From NCBI RefSeq assembly GCF_937616625.2, contig NC_065574.1, positions 10,294,501 to 10,358,500 on the forward strand: DNA of 64,000 nucleotides, read 5' to 3'. The stretch comes from Mercurialis annua. Its lineage: Eukaryota; Streptophyta; Magnoliopsida; Malpighiales; Euphorbiaceae. The first letter of the stretch is position 1, and every line of letters begins with the position of its first letter. This document shows positions 9,614 to 21,137 of this stretch, in pieces. Position numbers and translations under genes: made by a program. Below the pieces are notes generated by a model. That model did not search any database. It saw only the letters and a list, made by a program, of their open reading frames with translations, and was not told where the DNA came from.

Positions 9614-12237
9614 TTATATAAATACTGCCAGTGAAATTGCTTACATTATGAGTATGTATTTGCTACCTGGTCTATACATGTAAAAAATGTGTAATCAAAA
9701 TTGTAACTCAAAATTATATAATACATCATATTTAGCTCAAGTTTTTTTTATCAATTATTTCTCTTAATTTTCTTATTTATAGCTTTTTAAGGCATGAAAT
9801 TGCAAGTGAACAATATCGATATAACAAGTAACAAAGTGATAAATACGAGTCCAATCCACAAGGAATTGAATTTAGTACCAAAATAATTCACTAATTATTA
9901 TTTGAACTAACGAATTAGATTAATTGATTTTTTACTAATTAATTTAAAAACAGAAAATAAAATAAAAAAATACGACTAAAATATTGTTTTCATATGGCCA
10001 ATCATTCAAATCTTTATTAATCCCAACTCTAATTATTTCTTTGCAATGGCGGATAGATCTAACCTCTTTAACCCCCTATTTCGTAGACAATTTTAACCTA
10101 TCGTTTATAACCCGATTATTCCAAATTATCCTTACTATCACGGTTTAGAGGACAATAGAAAATAACCCGACAATTATAAACAAAGCATTGAAAAAAGTTA
10201 TCCAAATATGCTACGCAACGCAAACATAGTGGACGAACTCATGTTTTATAATTACGTTCTTATTATTTTTTCCAATCAACTTGTTTTATTGACGTTTATT
10301 CACAAATCGATTTTCATTCATGTAATTGGTGATCAAGTAATTACAAACATTAATCACAATGATAAGAATTATAAGAATAAAAAAAGATAGAATATTAAAT
10401 TTTAGATTTGAATTAACTCATACTTTTCACAATATTTTAGATTTAAAGGATTTAGCTAGATATAATTGAAGAAATCAATAATTTAAAAGTAATAAACATA
10501 ATTAAATAATATAAATAAAAAGTACTTGAATTAAAATCTGAAAAATATTCGGAACACAAGAAGCTTGAGTTCCAAACTTCGAAGTTTTGATTAACAAAAC
10601 TAATTCTAAAGACGTCTAAAAAGAAATTAAGCTAAACACATATTGTTTTTAAACTAAGAATAATGAACAATTAGATAGATTACATAGTCTTAAAATAGTC
10701 TTTATATAAAGAAAAATATTGGAGTCCTTATGCAAGTAGCTAAAAAAGTCGCTTTTAAACCAAATCCTGAAAGAAATAGGAATTTCAGAATTTTACCTCG
10801 TTTGGAAATTCCTGCCGATCGGCGGGATTGTTTGCAACCCGGCATGATGGATTTGCTGAAGTCCATCCTGCCGGCCTCCTATTCCTGTCGGCCGGCGGGA
10901 TCGTCATGGCCGGCAGGATCATCATTTTCTCATTTTTTACGGCTTATTTTTTAATTCTTGCTCCGCAATGCTCCGCTTGAATCCAATTGCTAAAACCTAC
11001 AAGATAAACATCTCTCCAAATATAAAACCTTCAAAAATAGAAAAAAATGGTAATTTATGCGTATCACTTAAGCACCCTTGTTGAAATGTAGCTTTATGAA
11101 GCCTCCCATTCGAATATGCATGAAAAGTTGAAAAGAAAGTTAATTTTTGAATAGTAAACCGAACCTAATTGAGCTTCGTAAATATCATATGCTAAAATAC
11201 TTCAATTACTTGTTCCAACTCAACTAAATTAATTAGAGTAAATTATTATAAGACCCCTCACATTTGATATAATTCACACTTTAATTTCTTCTGTTTAAAA
11301 ATTCAATTATGTGACTCCTCACTTATGAACATTTTAGTCTCTACATCTATTTTAAGTGTTAGTCAACGAAGTTAAAAGATTTACGGATAAATTAATTATC
11401 AAATCTGAGAGACGAAATCACTGATAAAAATAAAAATAAAGGGTGAAATCGTTGAGAAAAACAAAAATGGAGAATCATATAGTTTTGTTGACTAATACGT
11501 AAAATGGACAGAAGGATTAAATTATTGACAAAAATAAAGGGCTATATAATTCAATTTAAAAAAAAAATTAAACTGTGTGAAATATAAGGAGTATGATAGT
11601 AATATGCTTAATTAATTAAAATAGAAAAAATGAATTAATTTGTGTGGGGAGTAATCACAAAAAATCATAATGTAAACCGCTTATATTAATTCAACTAGGT
11701 CATATAATCGCCGCCTTTCACTTCTCTATTATATTTCTCCTCCCTCAAAAACCCTGCAACCCTCCCCGAGCTTGCTACTCTCTCAATTGCCCTAACCCTC
11801 CTGCAACCATGTCCGAAAGTCCAGGAGGAGGAGAATATAGTGCAAGGATATTTCATGTTATGTGAGTTTTACTGTTCAGTATTATTTTGTTTTCATGGGT
11901 TTGTTTAAGATTTTTGGATTCAGTAATAACCTTTGTTTTCTTCGTTAAATTGACTGCGTTCTTTTCTTACTCTGTTGATCTTATGTTTGCTCTATTCACA
12001 ATTCACAGAGGAATTAAGCATAAGATGCCTAAATTGATAAAGGGATCAATTTTTATCTAAATCCTTGAAATTTCTCGAGGGATCGACACTTACAAAAAAA
12101 AGTATTAATTCAAATAGAAACTTATAATTTAATCAATTATTATCTCATTTGAATATTTCATTTTAATTATAGTCGGTATCTTTTTCTTTGAATCAAATCT
12201 CAATTCCGGCGATGGTTTCATCAGAGATATCTTAGCG
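9614..12237. other. Intergenic stretch with a GC-rich patch and a possible exon remnant
   Basis: No intact gene. At 10795-10925 a G+C-rich patch carries repeated CCGGC/GCCGG and GCCGATCGGC words, unlike the AT-rich surroundings; with 9790-9880 and 10940-11060 it resembles a decayed repeat. At 11700-11865 a pyrimidine-rich leader precedes an ATG at 11809 (MSESPGGGEYSARIFHV) that ends in a good splice donor (AT, then GTGAGT), so it may be the 5' exon of a lost or captured gene. I do not recognise it. Confidence 0.35.
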
Positions 12238-12393
12238 CTTGGGAAATTTGGAAAGCAAAAAACAGAAGAATTTTCAGACAAGAAGCAACGGACTATATAG
12301 ACTTACTTTATATTTGTATTAGCAGGAGCGTGATTCATTACAAATTTCACAATCTTAGTATTTCTTATAAAGGTAATGATGTATATATCTAGA
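12238..12393 (+). pseudogene. LINE ORF2 3'-end relic
   Basis: The translation runs WEIWKAKNRRIF, then SVIHYKFHNLS, then YKGNDVYI. It lines up with the last 55 residues of the LINE ORF2 at 16633-20313 (WNLWKARNKKVF, SVEFYKFQHHD, YSGNDVFR). Only this tail survives and it ends in a stop. It comes from a related, older LINE copy. Confidence 0.75.
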
Positions 12394-12436
12394 CACTCCC
12401 CATTAGTAATTCTCATTCCTTACTTTGGTTAGATGT

Positions 12437-12835
12437 GGGTTATTGACAAAAATGATACCAAACCTTTGAACCTTGTATCAAAATGGTACCAAACCTTTAA
12501 TTTGTATCTTTTTGGTACCCGACTTTCTATCATTTGTTTCAGATTGGTTTTTCTTTACAAATTCACGCCATTTTTAATGACGTGGCGACCGGAGAAATAT
12601 TTTTTTATTTATTTTTACCACATCAGATGCCATATCACATGACACATACAATAGTTTGGTGGTTCATCCCTTCTTTTTCGCCTCTCCTAATCATTAAAAA
12701 TGGCCGAAATTTGTAAAAAAAAAACCATTTTGAAACAAATGATAAAAAGTTGGGTATCAAAAAGATACAAATTAAAGGTTTGGTACCATTTTGATACAAG
12801 GTGCAAAGGTTTGGAACCATTTATGTCAATAACCC
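12437..12835. mobile_element. MULE-type MITE, 399 bp
   Basis: Long inverted arms of about 150 bp begin GGGTTATTGACA on both strands. A perfect 9-bp target duplication, GTTAGATGT, is at 12428-12436 and 12836-12844. It inserted just downstream of the LINE relic. Open frames inside are not genes. Confidence 0.92.
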
Positions 12836-13760
12836 GTTAGATGTACAGGAAAGTATAAATATAGAAAAAATAATACTAGATAAATAATTATTGTTTTGAT
12901 TTGTTTCTAAGAATTCTCCTTAATCCCCTCACTTGCCAAGTATCAGCATAGTCAACTTTGATTCATATATGGAATTAGCTGTTGGGCTTTCCATTCTTCA
13001 ATATTTTCAACCGCTGGAGTTGATTACATTTGTATTGATTGTGTTTCCATGTTGGTGCTTCTTATCAGTGATTTCGCTTCAGCTGTTTGGAATTTGGTTC
13101 GTAGCAAACTGGGTTTTTTTTTTTTTTATGTTGTCGGACTTCGATAATTTTTACATACATTAGAGAATTCTTATTCCAAAAGGGAATTATATAGAACTTT
13201 GGCATTCTCTATGGAATATCATTAGGTAATTATGGCGGTGCAGAAATAGGCATATTTTTTAGCATATTTGAACACCAGTTTTATTATGGCGGTTTTTGGT
13301 TACAAATATCATGATTCTAGTTTTTCTTATTCTAGTTTGGATTTTTTTAGGAACTGAGATTGTATTCTTTTTTATTAGTTTTAATGTTTCTTCCCCAAAG
13401 TCGTAGTTTTCAGTGTGTCACTTCGTGTGCACCACTCTTTATACATAAATTCTTGAGCAGTGGAGTTTTATTTTTGCCAATTCTCATGGCCTATTAATAT
13501 ATTTTAATCACATAAAAATGCTGGTGCTTCATTATATAGAAACGAAAAAAGGAGGTGGCCTACATGGACAAATTTCAAATCCAAACTTCAGTTTTATTGT
13601 TTGTTGCAATATTTGGAATTATTGCTTAAAATCTTGGATGACTTCACTGAAACACATTTTAATGTAAGCTGAGCAACTCTTATGCACATTGCCATGAACC
13701 AGTAGGTACCAAATAATACTGAATACATACTTTGCATTACTGATACATAAAATACATATT
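12836..13760. other. Intergenic stretch, no gene seen
   Basis: AT-rich with some T-runs. No domain, repeat or RNA gene is recognisable. The 3' flank shared by subfamily I genes starts at about 13760. Confidence 0.4.
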
Positions 13761-13854
13761 TCTTTTTATATTACTATATAAACTCTGAGTAGGGCTCAAA
13801 CTCGGAACCTCACAATTTATTAAATAATAGTTTAATTAAAAGTACTTACTGAAC

Positions 13855-14502
13855 TTAAAGATTCAACTTTCCATGAATATCTAAGCCAAATCCAGCCAGA
13901 AGAGTTAACACAGAATTAATCTTCTTCAATGGCCAGTTGTTTGTTAATCCTTGCTGCTGAAAAGCTTCATCACAGCGACCGATTGTTGTAATGGCAGCAG
14001 TAAGCTTAGTCTTAAGTGTAACCTTGTCATGAGCTTTCAATGCAAGCAAAGCTGTTTTAAGATCTTCAACGACCTTTCCGTAAAGTTCGATACAGAGATG
14101 AAGAGCAGTGGCGACTTCAGCTTTAATAGATTTATTAAGACTTAATTTTAGGGCAAAAGAGAGTGCTGCCTGCACATGTTCAATCAAAGATATCACCACT
14201 CCCTCAAGGGCAGAAAAGGAAGTTGTAGAACCAGTTATGCATGGAGAAACTAGGGCAAGACATTTTTCGGGATTTTCAGTGACGCCGCATATGCTTTGAA
14301 GAGCGGGATTGATGATTTTCGGTAATGTGAAGGGAAGATCGAGTTGTGGGAGAAATAATTTCTTGCATACTGGACGGGGTTGGCGAAATTGGATTGGAGA
14401 TGGGGGAGAATTTGCTGAAGGACCCGAAGCCGAGAGATGAGCATCGGTGGATAAGAGGAAGGAAGCAAGGATGAGGAGAACAATTGATTTGCTAAACCCC
14501 AT
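13855..14502 (-). CDS. PMEI-like protein, subfamily I, gene 3 (inverted copy of gene 1)
   Basis: The encoded 215 residues are identical to gene 1, so it has the same signal peptide, linker, Cys72/81, Cys137/177 and extra Cys46/88. At DNA level it differs from gene 1 at only six sites by my reading, all synonymous and all in the last 140 bases. From 13994 to 14643 (most of the coding region, the leader and the core promoter) I find no difference. Upstream of 14643 the copies diverge again by small indels. It is in inverted orientation about 8 kb from gene 1. The 5' end of a LINE lies about 450 bp upstream of its ATG, in divergent orientation. Confidence 0.93.
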   Translation of the reverse strand: MGFSKSIVLLILASFLLSTDAHLSASGPSANSPPSPIQFRQPRPVCKKLFLPQLDLPFTLPKIINPALQSICGVTENPEKCLALVSPCITGSTTSFSALEGVVISLIEHVQAALSFALKLSLNKSIKAEVATALHLCIELYGKVVEDLKTALLALKAHDKVTLKTKLTAAITTIGRCDEAFQQQGLTNNWPLKKINSVLTLLAGFGLDIHGKLNL

Positions 14503-14592
14503 TTTTAGTTTATTATCTTAATTGGAAAAGTAAAGATTAGTAATGGAAGTTTAGAGAGAAGGTGATGATTATGTTGAAGGTAGACATAGCTT

Positions 14593-14600
14593 TTTATATA
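14593..14600 (-). promoter_or_regulatory. TATA box of PMEI gene 3
   Basis: TATATAAA on the minus strand, 98 bp before the ATG, in sequence identical to the gene 1 core promoter. Confidence 0.7.
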
Positions 14601-15021
14601 CAGAACAGTTGAGCTTGAAAGGCTGTAAATTTTTGCCCTAAAATTATTCTCTTTTTTGTTAGAGAATTATAAAAAGAATTTTGTTATAACATAAACGGTA
14701 TTTAATTATTTAGTTGTTAAATAATTGAAACTTTTCAATTTTAGTGGTATAACTTTAAATTGTTTTCGTTTTTTACTTTTATTGGTAATTTTATTCTTAA
14801 ATTTAATGATGTATAGTTTGATTTCCTTTTTTAGTTGATGCAAATTATTATTTTGATTCACTTTCAAATTTCAATATTTAGTTACCCATACTAATTGTAT
14901 TAATAATTCAGCGGGCTTTCTTTTCCTAAGCTGTATATAACAAGAACATTAATGTCAAAAAAAAAAAAAAAAAAAAAAAAATATATAAATATATTTTCTA
15001 TTACTCCCGACCAAAAAAACC

Positions 15022-16596
15022 ATGTCGACCTTCCCCTACCAAAACCCTAACCCTAGAACCCAAAATCCGATCCCTAGAAACCCTAATCCCTCCATAGCCT
15101 TCAACACCTCTGTTCAGCCCTCATCCCCGGTTCCAGTCTTCTACTTTGAGAACTACCCAGAAGAATGGACTTATTACCATCTACAACAGGCTTTTTTGAA
15201 GTTTGGAGTTTCAGGAAGAGTAACCCTAGCCAGGAAGAAGAACGTTCGGAATTGCAGATTTGGTTTCTTCAGACCTAATCCTGAGGAAAATTTAAATACT
15301 GTTCGTTCTCGTCTTAATAACGTCAGTATAGGTTACTATAGGATTCGAGCTTACCCAGCTAGATATCCAACAAGTCAGAGAGATTCTTTTCCTGTAAAAG
15401 GGTCGAAGAATATTGTAAGCAACAGGCCAGCAATCCAGAAGCAATTTTCTCCTTCGATTCGAGATGACAGATCCTACGCTCAGGTTGTGGATCCAATGTC
15501 TTTTTCACCGTCAGAAGACTCTATCGCGGACTTGTCCAATTCTCTTATCGTCAAGGTTAAAGAATTTGCAATGATTCTCCGAGTCTCTTCTTATTTGGAG
15601 GGTAAAGGGATTGAGTTTGAGAGTCTTTCTCTCTTGGGTAAAGATGAGATTCTGCTAAAATTTAAATCCATAGCTGCTCGATTGATTTTCGAATCAATTA
15701 CTTTCCCATCTCTTAAGGATTTTTTTGTTTCTTTTGTTCACTGTGGAGAGACATCGATGAGCAAAGGCAGATACGTATGGTTGAATATCGTAGGTCTTCC
15801 AATCTGTGCATGGGAGGAAGCTTTATTCATGCAAATTGGAAATCACTTTGGAGATGCAATTTCAGTGCATCCTATGGTTTTATCGAAGGAAAGGTTAGAT
15901 ACGGGATCCGTTCTGATAAGCACCTCTACTCCCCATATCCAAGACTCGGTGGGTATCAAGATTAGAGGAAGGACGTATACTGTTCATATTTCAGAATCTG
16001 ATATCCCTATTTCGCTGCTGGAGGACGATATTTCAGATTCAGCTTCGTTGTCTTCTAAAGACTCTTTGGAGAGTGTTAGATCCTTTTCTGACCAAGATTT
16101 CACTCGCAATGCTCAGAACCCCAACCCCACATCAGTCTTAGCGCAGGGCTTTGATGATTGCTCAGCTCCTGCCTTCGAAACGTCCATTAATAGAGTTGCT
16201 TCTGCAGATAATGTTTCTGCTGCTAAACTGCCAGGCATTGAGGTTACGCCTCTAACTGATTCAAGGTCAGAGAAGCGTTTATCTTCGGGTCCTACTCCGG
16301 TTGACTTCAATGGATTTATTACCCAAAAGCGCAAGTCTAAACGTCTTGATGACAAAGGAAACATTGTTTCCACGTCAAAATCGAATGGTGGCTCAGATTC
16401 ATCCTTCTCGGATGGCTTTATTAGACACAGTAACAAAAGAATTGTAGCCGAGGATAATAAAGCTATAGTTGAATTGGAGGCGAGGAAATCATGGAATTTG
16501 GGATTGCAGCTAGGACTTTTTTCAGAAGCTAATGAACAGGGCATTGTTGAACTTTTATCACAAGCAATTGCTGTGGAACCTAGGTTTGTTGTCTAA
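15022..16596 (+). CDS. LINE ORF1, RNA-binding Gag-like protein
   Basis: A 524-residue protein that should coat LINE RNA in the retrotransposition particle. The N terminus is Pro/Asn-rich. Residues 35-110 look like an RRM: VFYFENYP serves as RNP2 and CRFGFFRP as RNP1. Residues 180-330 resemble the DUF4283-type domain of plant LINE ORF1 proteins, with a Trp-containing VWLNIVGLP stretch. I see no CCHC zinc knuckle. The C-terminal third is Ser-rich and poorly conserved in kind, with basic patches (KRKSKR, SNKR) that may bind nucleic acid or act as nuclear signals. The ATG follows a short AT-rich leader. The frame is open throughout. Confidence 0.88.
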   Translation: MSTFPYQNPNPRTQNPIPRNPNPSIAFNTSVQPSSPVPVFYFENYPEEWTYYHLQQAFLKFGVSGRVTLARKKNVRNCRFGFFRPNPEENLNTVRSRLNNVSIGYYRIRAYPARYPTSQRDSFPVKGSKNIVSNRPAIQKQFSPSIRDDRSYAQVVDPMSFSPSEDSIADLSNSLIVKVKEFAMILRVSSYLEGKGIEFESLSLLGKDEILLKFKSIAARLIFESITFPSLKDFFVSFVHCGETSMSKGRYVWLNIVGLPICAWEEALFMQIGNHFGDAISVHPMVLSKERLDTGSVLISTSTPHIQDSVGIKIRGRTYTVHISESDIPISLLEDDISDSASLSSKDSLESVRSFSDQDFTRNAQNPNPTSVLAQGFDDCSAPAFETSINRVASADNVSAAKLPGIEVTPLTDSRSEKRLSSGPTPVDFNGFITQKRKSKRLDDKGNIVSTSKSNGGSDSSFSDGFIRHSNKRIVAEDNKAIVELEARKSWNLGLQLGLFSEANEQGIVELLSQAIAVEPRFVV

Positions 16597-16632
16597 GTTT
16601 TTTCTTTCTTTACAAGGTGATATTATTTTCTC

Positions 16633-19600
16633 ATGACGCAATTATTTAACTTTGTCTCATGGAACTGTCGAGGGGGGTTGTCTTTTGCTCGTAAGACTAG
16701 GTATATCCGTTCTTTGGTTTCTAATCATTGTTTACCGTTGTTGGGTTTGATCGAGACTAAAAAAGAATTTTTTGATGATTTCTTTGTTAGGCTTCTGTGG
16801 CCTAATTTAGATTTTGATTACAGATTTGTTCCGTCAGTGGGTGCTTCAGGTGGATTAATTTGTATTTGGAATTCAAAACTCATTTCTCCTACTCGTATTT
16901 TTTTAGCTAATAGATGGATTAGCTTGGATTTTTCTTGGTCAGGTACTGCTATCAGATTTATTTTGTGCTATGCTAGTAATTGCCCCATGCATCGAGCCAC
17001 GCTTTGGCATGAGTTGCTTCCAGAATTGAATACTGACTTGTTTTGTATCTTGGTTGGCGACTTCAACGAGATTCTTGACCCCTCCGAGCGTCATAATTGC
17101 AGCAGCTTTTCTTCCTCCATGCTTGCTTTTTCGGAGTTTATTTCAGCTTCTTCTTTGGTTGAATCATGTTTACACGGAAGGTTTTATACCTGGCACAATA
17201 GTATCTCGTGTTCTAAGATTGATAGGTGTTTCTTATCACCTCGGGTTTTTTCACTATGGCCGAACTCTGATCTAAAGGCATTGCCGAGATGCTATTCGGA
17301 TCATGTTCCTCTTTTATTTAACTCTGATGCTCCTATTAACTGGGGACCGAAGCCATTTAAATCAATCAATGCGTGGTGGAGCCACAAGGACTTTAGTCCT
17401 TTTATAGCAGAATCGTGGGCGAACATTAGTAGGAGACTGCCGTCTTCTAACCTGGTTATTAAGCTCAGGGAGCTTAGATCAGTGATCAAAACTTGGAATC
17501 GAGAAATTTTTGGAGACATGAATTCGAAATTGCTTGATACTCAATTGAAGATCTCTGAATTAGAATCTTCGGCTGACTTTCAAGATTTGAATGATGAGGA
17601 TGGTGCTCGGCTTTCAACTCTTTACTCGGAGTTTCACCTTATTTCGAAGAATCTTGATTCTTTGTGGCATCAGAAATCAAGACTAAATTGGCATTCCCAT
17701 GGAGACAAGAATTCAAAATATTTTCATGCAATGGCTTCCAAGCATTCGAACAGTAATGCTATTTCAGAAGTGTTGATAGATGAGACTTGCTATAATTCTG
17801 CTCCTGCCATTAAACATCAGGTTTATTCGTTCTACAGGCAGCTTTTTAGTCGTTCGGCAGAGATTTCTTATTCCTTGGCTTCTCTTCCAATTCGGCAACT
17901 CCTGCACTCTCAAGCGGCTGCTTTGTCTATTCCTTTTTCAGAAGAAGAGATTTATGCCACTCTTTTGGGTTGTGATGATAACAAAGCTCCGGGACCGGAC
18001 GGTTTTAATTACTTCTTTTATAAGAAGGCTTGGAAGTCAATTAAAGGAGATTTGATCTCCTTATTTCAGCAGTTTTATACGTTTGCAAATTTTCCCGTTG
18101 GCTTGAATACTGCCTTCCTTGTGTTGATTCCGAAGTTTAGAGGTGCTTCTGACATTAAGGATTTCAGACCTATCAGTTTGATTAATGGGGTCTTCAAACT
18201 CATTTCTAAGGTCCTTGCTAATAGATTATCCACTATTCTCCCTATGGTTATTTCTGCAAACCAGTTCGGCTTTATCAAAGGGAGAAGCATCCACGACTGC
18301 CATATGATTGCAACGGAAATTATTCATCTTATTAAGAAGCGGAGGGAGAAAGCTTTTCTTATTAAGTTAGATTTTCGGAAGGCTTTTGATACCATCTCAT
18401 GGCAGTTCATTATTCAAACTCTTCGCCGAATGAATTTCGATAGTAAATGGATTTCCTGGATTACATCTTTTTTTGACTCAGCACAGCTCTCAGTTCTTCT
18501 TAATGGCTGTCCGACAGAAAATTTTTTTATGGGTAGAGGGGTCCGTCAGGGAGACCCTATCTCTCCTATGCTTTTTGTTCTGGCAGTTGAAAATTTGCGC
18601 GCTATTTTCTCAAAAGCTTTCAACTTGGGCCTTTTATCGGGGATTCATATTGATGGAATTCAGGAACCGGTCTCTATTTTACAATTCGCAGACGACACTC
18701 TTCTTTTTGTTCCTAATGATTTGAACATGATTTCGAACCTTCTGCGTATCTTGAGGTGTTTTGAACTAATATCGGGCCTTAAAATTAATTACCAACAATC
18801 TTCGATTATTGGTATTAATGTTGATCATCTTTCCCTTTCTAGAGCGTCTGAGATTCTGATGTGCAGAATTGAAGAATTACCCATTACATACCTTGGGATG
18901 CCGTTATCTGAGAGGGCAATCGGAGCAAAATCTTGGGATCCTGTTGTTTCGAATTTTTCATCTAAACTATCTACTTGGCGAGGTAATTTATTATCACCTG
19001 CAGGTAGACTTGTCCTCGTCAAGTCTGTGCTTTCTAGTCTTCCTGTGTATTATTTTAGCTCTCTCCGTATTCCTCAATCTGTGGTGATACATCTTGAAAG
19101 AATTATGCGTCGATTCTTGTGGAATGGGAGGACGGATATGCAAGGTTTTAGCAAAGTAGCTTGGGTCGATGTATGTGTTCCAACTTCTTTGGGCGGTCTT
19201 AATATCACTCCTCTGCGTATTAAGAATCAGTTTCTTCTCCTCAAATGGCTTTGGAAGCTATTGAATTCGGACAGAAACTCATTATGGCTTAATATTGTTT
19301 CTTGTAGCTCGGAGATTTCTTATTGTTCTGATATGGATTTGGTTAACACCAATAAAATGTCTCACTTGTGGAAAGGCATTGTGTCTTCCTGTGTTAAGAA
19401 TAAGCAAATTTGGAATTGCTTCCAGAATTCGATCTCAATTGAGATTGGGGATGGAAATATAGCTCGGTTCTGGACTGATAAGTGGCTCCCCTCCTCTCGG
19501 CAGACTTCACCTCTCTACATCCAATTTCCCGCTCTTTTCAAACTGTCCAGAAATAAAACAGGTTCAGTTTCTTCTTTTTTCGTTCATCACCAGCTGCAGT

Positions 19601-20313
19601 CTTCTCAATTTCCCTGGAGCAGACGGCTTCGTATCGGTGAACAGGAGCAGTTTTCTGAATTACAGCAGCTTCTTCCTTCGGCTCTGCATAATGTTGAAGA
19701 CAGGTTTTTTTGGCGGGATAAAAGGGCTTACACTGCTATGTCTATGAAGCAAATCTGGTTCGAAATTTTTCAACCAAACCGCTGTGTTTCTAGCTTCTTA
19801 ACAGCTCGGATTTGGAAAGAAAAAATTCCTCCACGCATCCAGTTTTTCATATGGCTTCTTTCTCGTGATAGGATTTCATCAAAGGAAGCTCTAGCTAGAA
19901 GGGGTGTGATTGACTATAATCTAAGCTCTTGCTCTTATTGTTCCTTGTTGGAAACAAGCACTCATATTATCCTGCATTGCAACATAGCTTGGCGTTTCTG
20001 GTCCCGAATCCTTAACAATTGTAATGTCAGATGGGTGCCGCCAATGTCAGCAGAAGATTTTTTTATTCAGTGGGCTTCTTTTTCTTCAGGAAAGTATGTT
20101 GATCTATGGAAGCTAATTTGGTATTTTGGAACCTGGAATTTATGGAAAGCAAGGAACAAGAAGGTCTTTCAGGATGAAGATGTGGATATCCATTCTTTGG
20201 TTTTTTTGAGCATTTGTCAGTCTGTTGAATTTTATAAATTTCAGCATCATGATTTCCCATATTCAGGGAATGACGTTTTTAGATGCTTTGATTTCTTTTG
20301 TAAGAACTTTTAG
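16633..20313 (+). CDS. LINE ORF2, endonuclease/reverse transcriptase
   Basis: A 1226-residue polyprotein for target-primed reverse transcription. Residues 1-230 are an APE-type endonuclease, with NFVSWNCRGG, the catalytic Glu in GLIETKKE, GDFNEIL, and SDHVPLLF at the end. The reverse transcriptase spans about 440-720: APGPDGFNYFF, FRPISLINGVFKLISKVLANR, IKLDFRKAFDTISW, GVRQGDPISPMLF, and the catalytic box FADD near residue 685. Residues 1056-1130 are a zf-RVT domain with C-x2-C, H and C ligands. No RNase H domain follows, unlike some plant LINEs. No stop or frameshift is seen, so it could be competent or recently so. Confidence 0.93.
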   Translation: MTQLFNFVSWNCRGGLSFARKTRYIRSLVSNHCLPLLGLIETKKEFFDDFFVRLLWPNLDFDYRFVPSVGASGGLICIWNSKLISPTRIFLANRWISLDFSWSGTAIRFILCYASNCPMHRATLWHELLPELNTDLFCILVGDFNEILDPSERHNCSSFSSSMLAFSEFISASSLVESCLHGRFYTWHNSISCSKIDRCFLSPRVFSLWPNSDLKALPRCYSDHVPLLFNSDAPINWGPKPFKSINAWWSHKDFSPFIAESWANISRRLPSSNLVIKLRELRSVIKTWNREIFGDMNSKLLDTQLKISELESSADFQDLNDEDGARLSTLYSEFHLISKNLDSLWHQKSRLNWHSHGDKNSKYFHAMASKHSNSNAISEVLIDETCYNSAPAIKHQVYSFYRQLFSRSAEISYSLASLPIRQLLHSQAAALSIPFSEEEIYATLLGCDDNKAPGPDGFNYFFYKKAWKSIKGDLISLFQQFYTFANFPVGLNTAFLVLIPKFRGASDIKDFRPISLINGVFKLISKVLANRLSTILPMVISANQFGFIKGRSIHDCHMIATEIIHLIKKRREKAFLIKLDFRKAFDTISWQFIIQTLRRMNFDSKWISWITSFFDSAQLSVLLNGCPTENFFMGRGVRQGDPISPMLFVLAVENLRAIFSKAFNLGLLSGIHIDGIQEPVSILQFADDTLLFVPNDLNMISNLLRILRCFELISGLKINYQQSSIIGINVDHLSLSRASEILMCRIEELPITYLGMPLSERAIGAKSWDPVVSNFSSKLSTWRGNLLSPAGRLVLVKSVLSSLPVYYFSSLRIPQSVVIHLERIMRRFLWNGRTDMQGFSKVAWVDVCVPTSLGGLNITPLRIKNQFLLLKWLWKLLNSDRNSLWLNIVSCSSEISYCSDMDLVNTNKMSHLWKGIVSSCVKNKQIWNCFQNSISIEIGDGNIARFWTDKWLPSSRQTSPLYIQFPALFKLSRNKTGSVSSFFVHHQLQSSQFPWSRRLRIGEQEQFSELQQLLPSALHNVEDRFFWRDKRAYTAMSMKQIWFEIFQPNRCVSSFLTARIWKEKIPPRIQFFIWLLSRDRISSKEALARRGVIDYNLSSCSYCSLLETSTHIILHCNIAWRFWSRILNNCNVRWVPPMSAEDFFIQWASFSSGKYVDLWKLIWYFGTWNLWKARNKKVFQDEDVDIHSLVFLSICQSVEFYKFQHHDFPYSGNDVFRCFDFFCKNF

Positions 20314-20405
20314 TTCTTGTTTCCTTCTTTTGCCTTCCACTCATTTGTGGAAGTGCTAATATACCTATCATTTATCAAAAAAAAAAAAAATAAGAACATT
20401 AGTGT

Positions 20406-21128
20406 TTCTTTTCCTCACTTTTCTGTATTTTTTAATTTTATTTTAGTTCGTTTTTGATCTATTTTTTAATTAGTCTTTTATTTTTATTTTTATCACCGTC
20501 CTCTGTAAAATTTATTATTTATTTAATATATTGTAGAAGTTTATTTTTTATTAAAGGATGAAAATATTATATAATTTGATCTTAAAAGGTCGAAGTAAAC
20601 AATTTCTTTTAGAAAGATCAATTAAAAAAAATGGAAAGTACAAAAATTTAAGGATAGGCTATATGCCTTTATTGCTTTTAGTTTATATTAGTAAAGTACA
20701 AGCACAATTTGGATTCTTATAAAGGTATCAGGTTATAATTAATAAGTTAACTTCGTCTAGTTGTAGATGATTAGGTAATTAGATCTAACCTCCATTATAT
20801 GCACTAATTAAAATTGATTGAATGATAAAAGAAACAAATTTAATTAAAAAACAATGCGGAAGTGATATTCAAAATAGTTAATCAACATTGTTAATTCTTT
20901 TTTTAAATCACATTTTTCATTAATTTTAGTTAATTAAATATCAAACATTGTTCGTTTTTTTTATAAATAATAAAAATATTAAAAGTCATAAGAAGCGAAA
21001 AACCCAAATTCAAAATTTTCGCACAACAAATGACACGTGGCACACTACATGATACGATTTAGAGAATAGGCAAAAATAAATACAATGAGTATTTCTGAAA
21101 AAGTCCAATCTCGAATAGCAAAAGTTCC
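20406..21128. other. Intergenic stretch, no gene seen
   Basis: AT-rich sequence between the LINE and the next MULE. Nothing recognisable. Confidence 0.4.
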
Positions 21129-21137
21129 TATTATAAA

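Larger units (their letters stand above)
14956..20391 (+). mobile_element. LINE with two open ORFs, apparently full length
   Basis: It is flanked by AAGAACATTAATGT (14942-14955) and AAGAACATTAGTGT (20392-20405), a 14-bp target duplication with one difference. It ends in a 14-A tail (20377-20390). Unusually, it also begins with a 26-A run (14957-14982). Both ORFs are open from start to stop, in the same frame, separated by 36 bp. The L1/plant-LINE layout is an RNA-binding ORF1, then endonuclease and reverse transcriptase. Its 5' end faces the promoter of PMEI gene 3. Confidence 0.93.

Noticed and set aside
12437..12835. Small genes at 12433-12820
   Set aside because: All lie in the inverted arms of a MITE.
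16113..16544. 143-codon minus-strand frame
   Set aside because: Shadow of LINE ORF1 in Ser-rich sequence.
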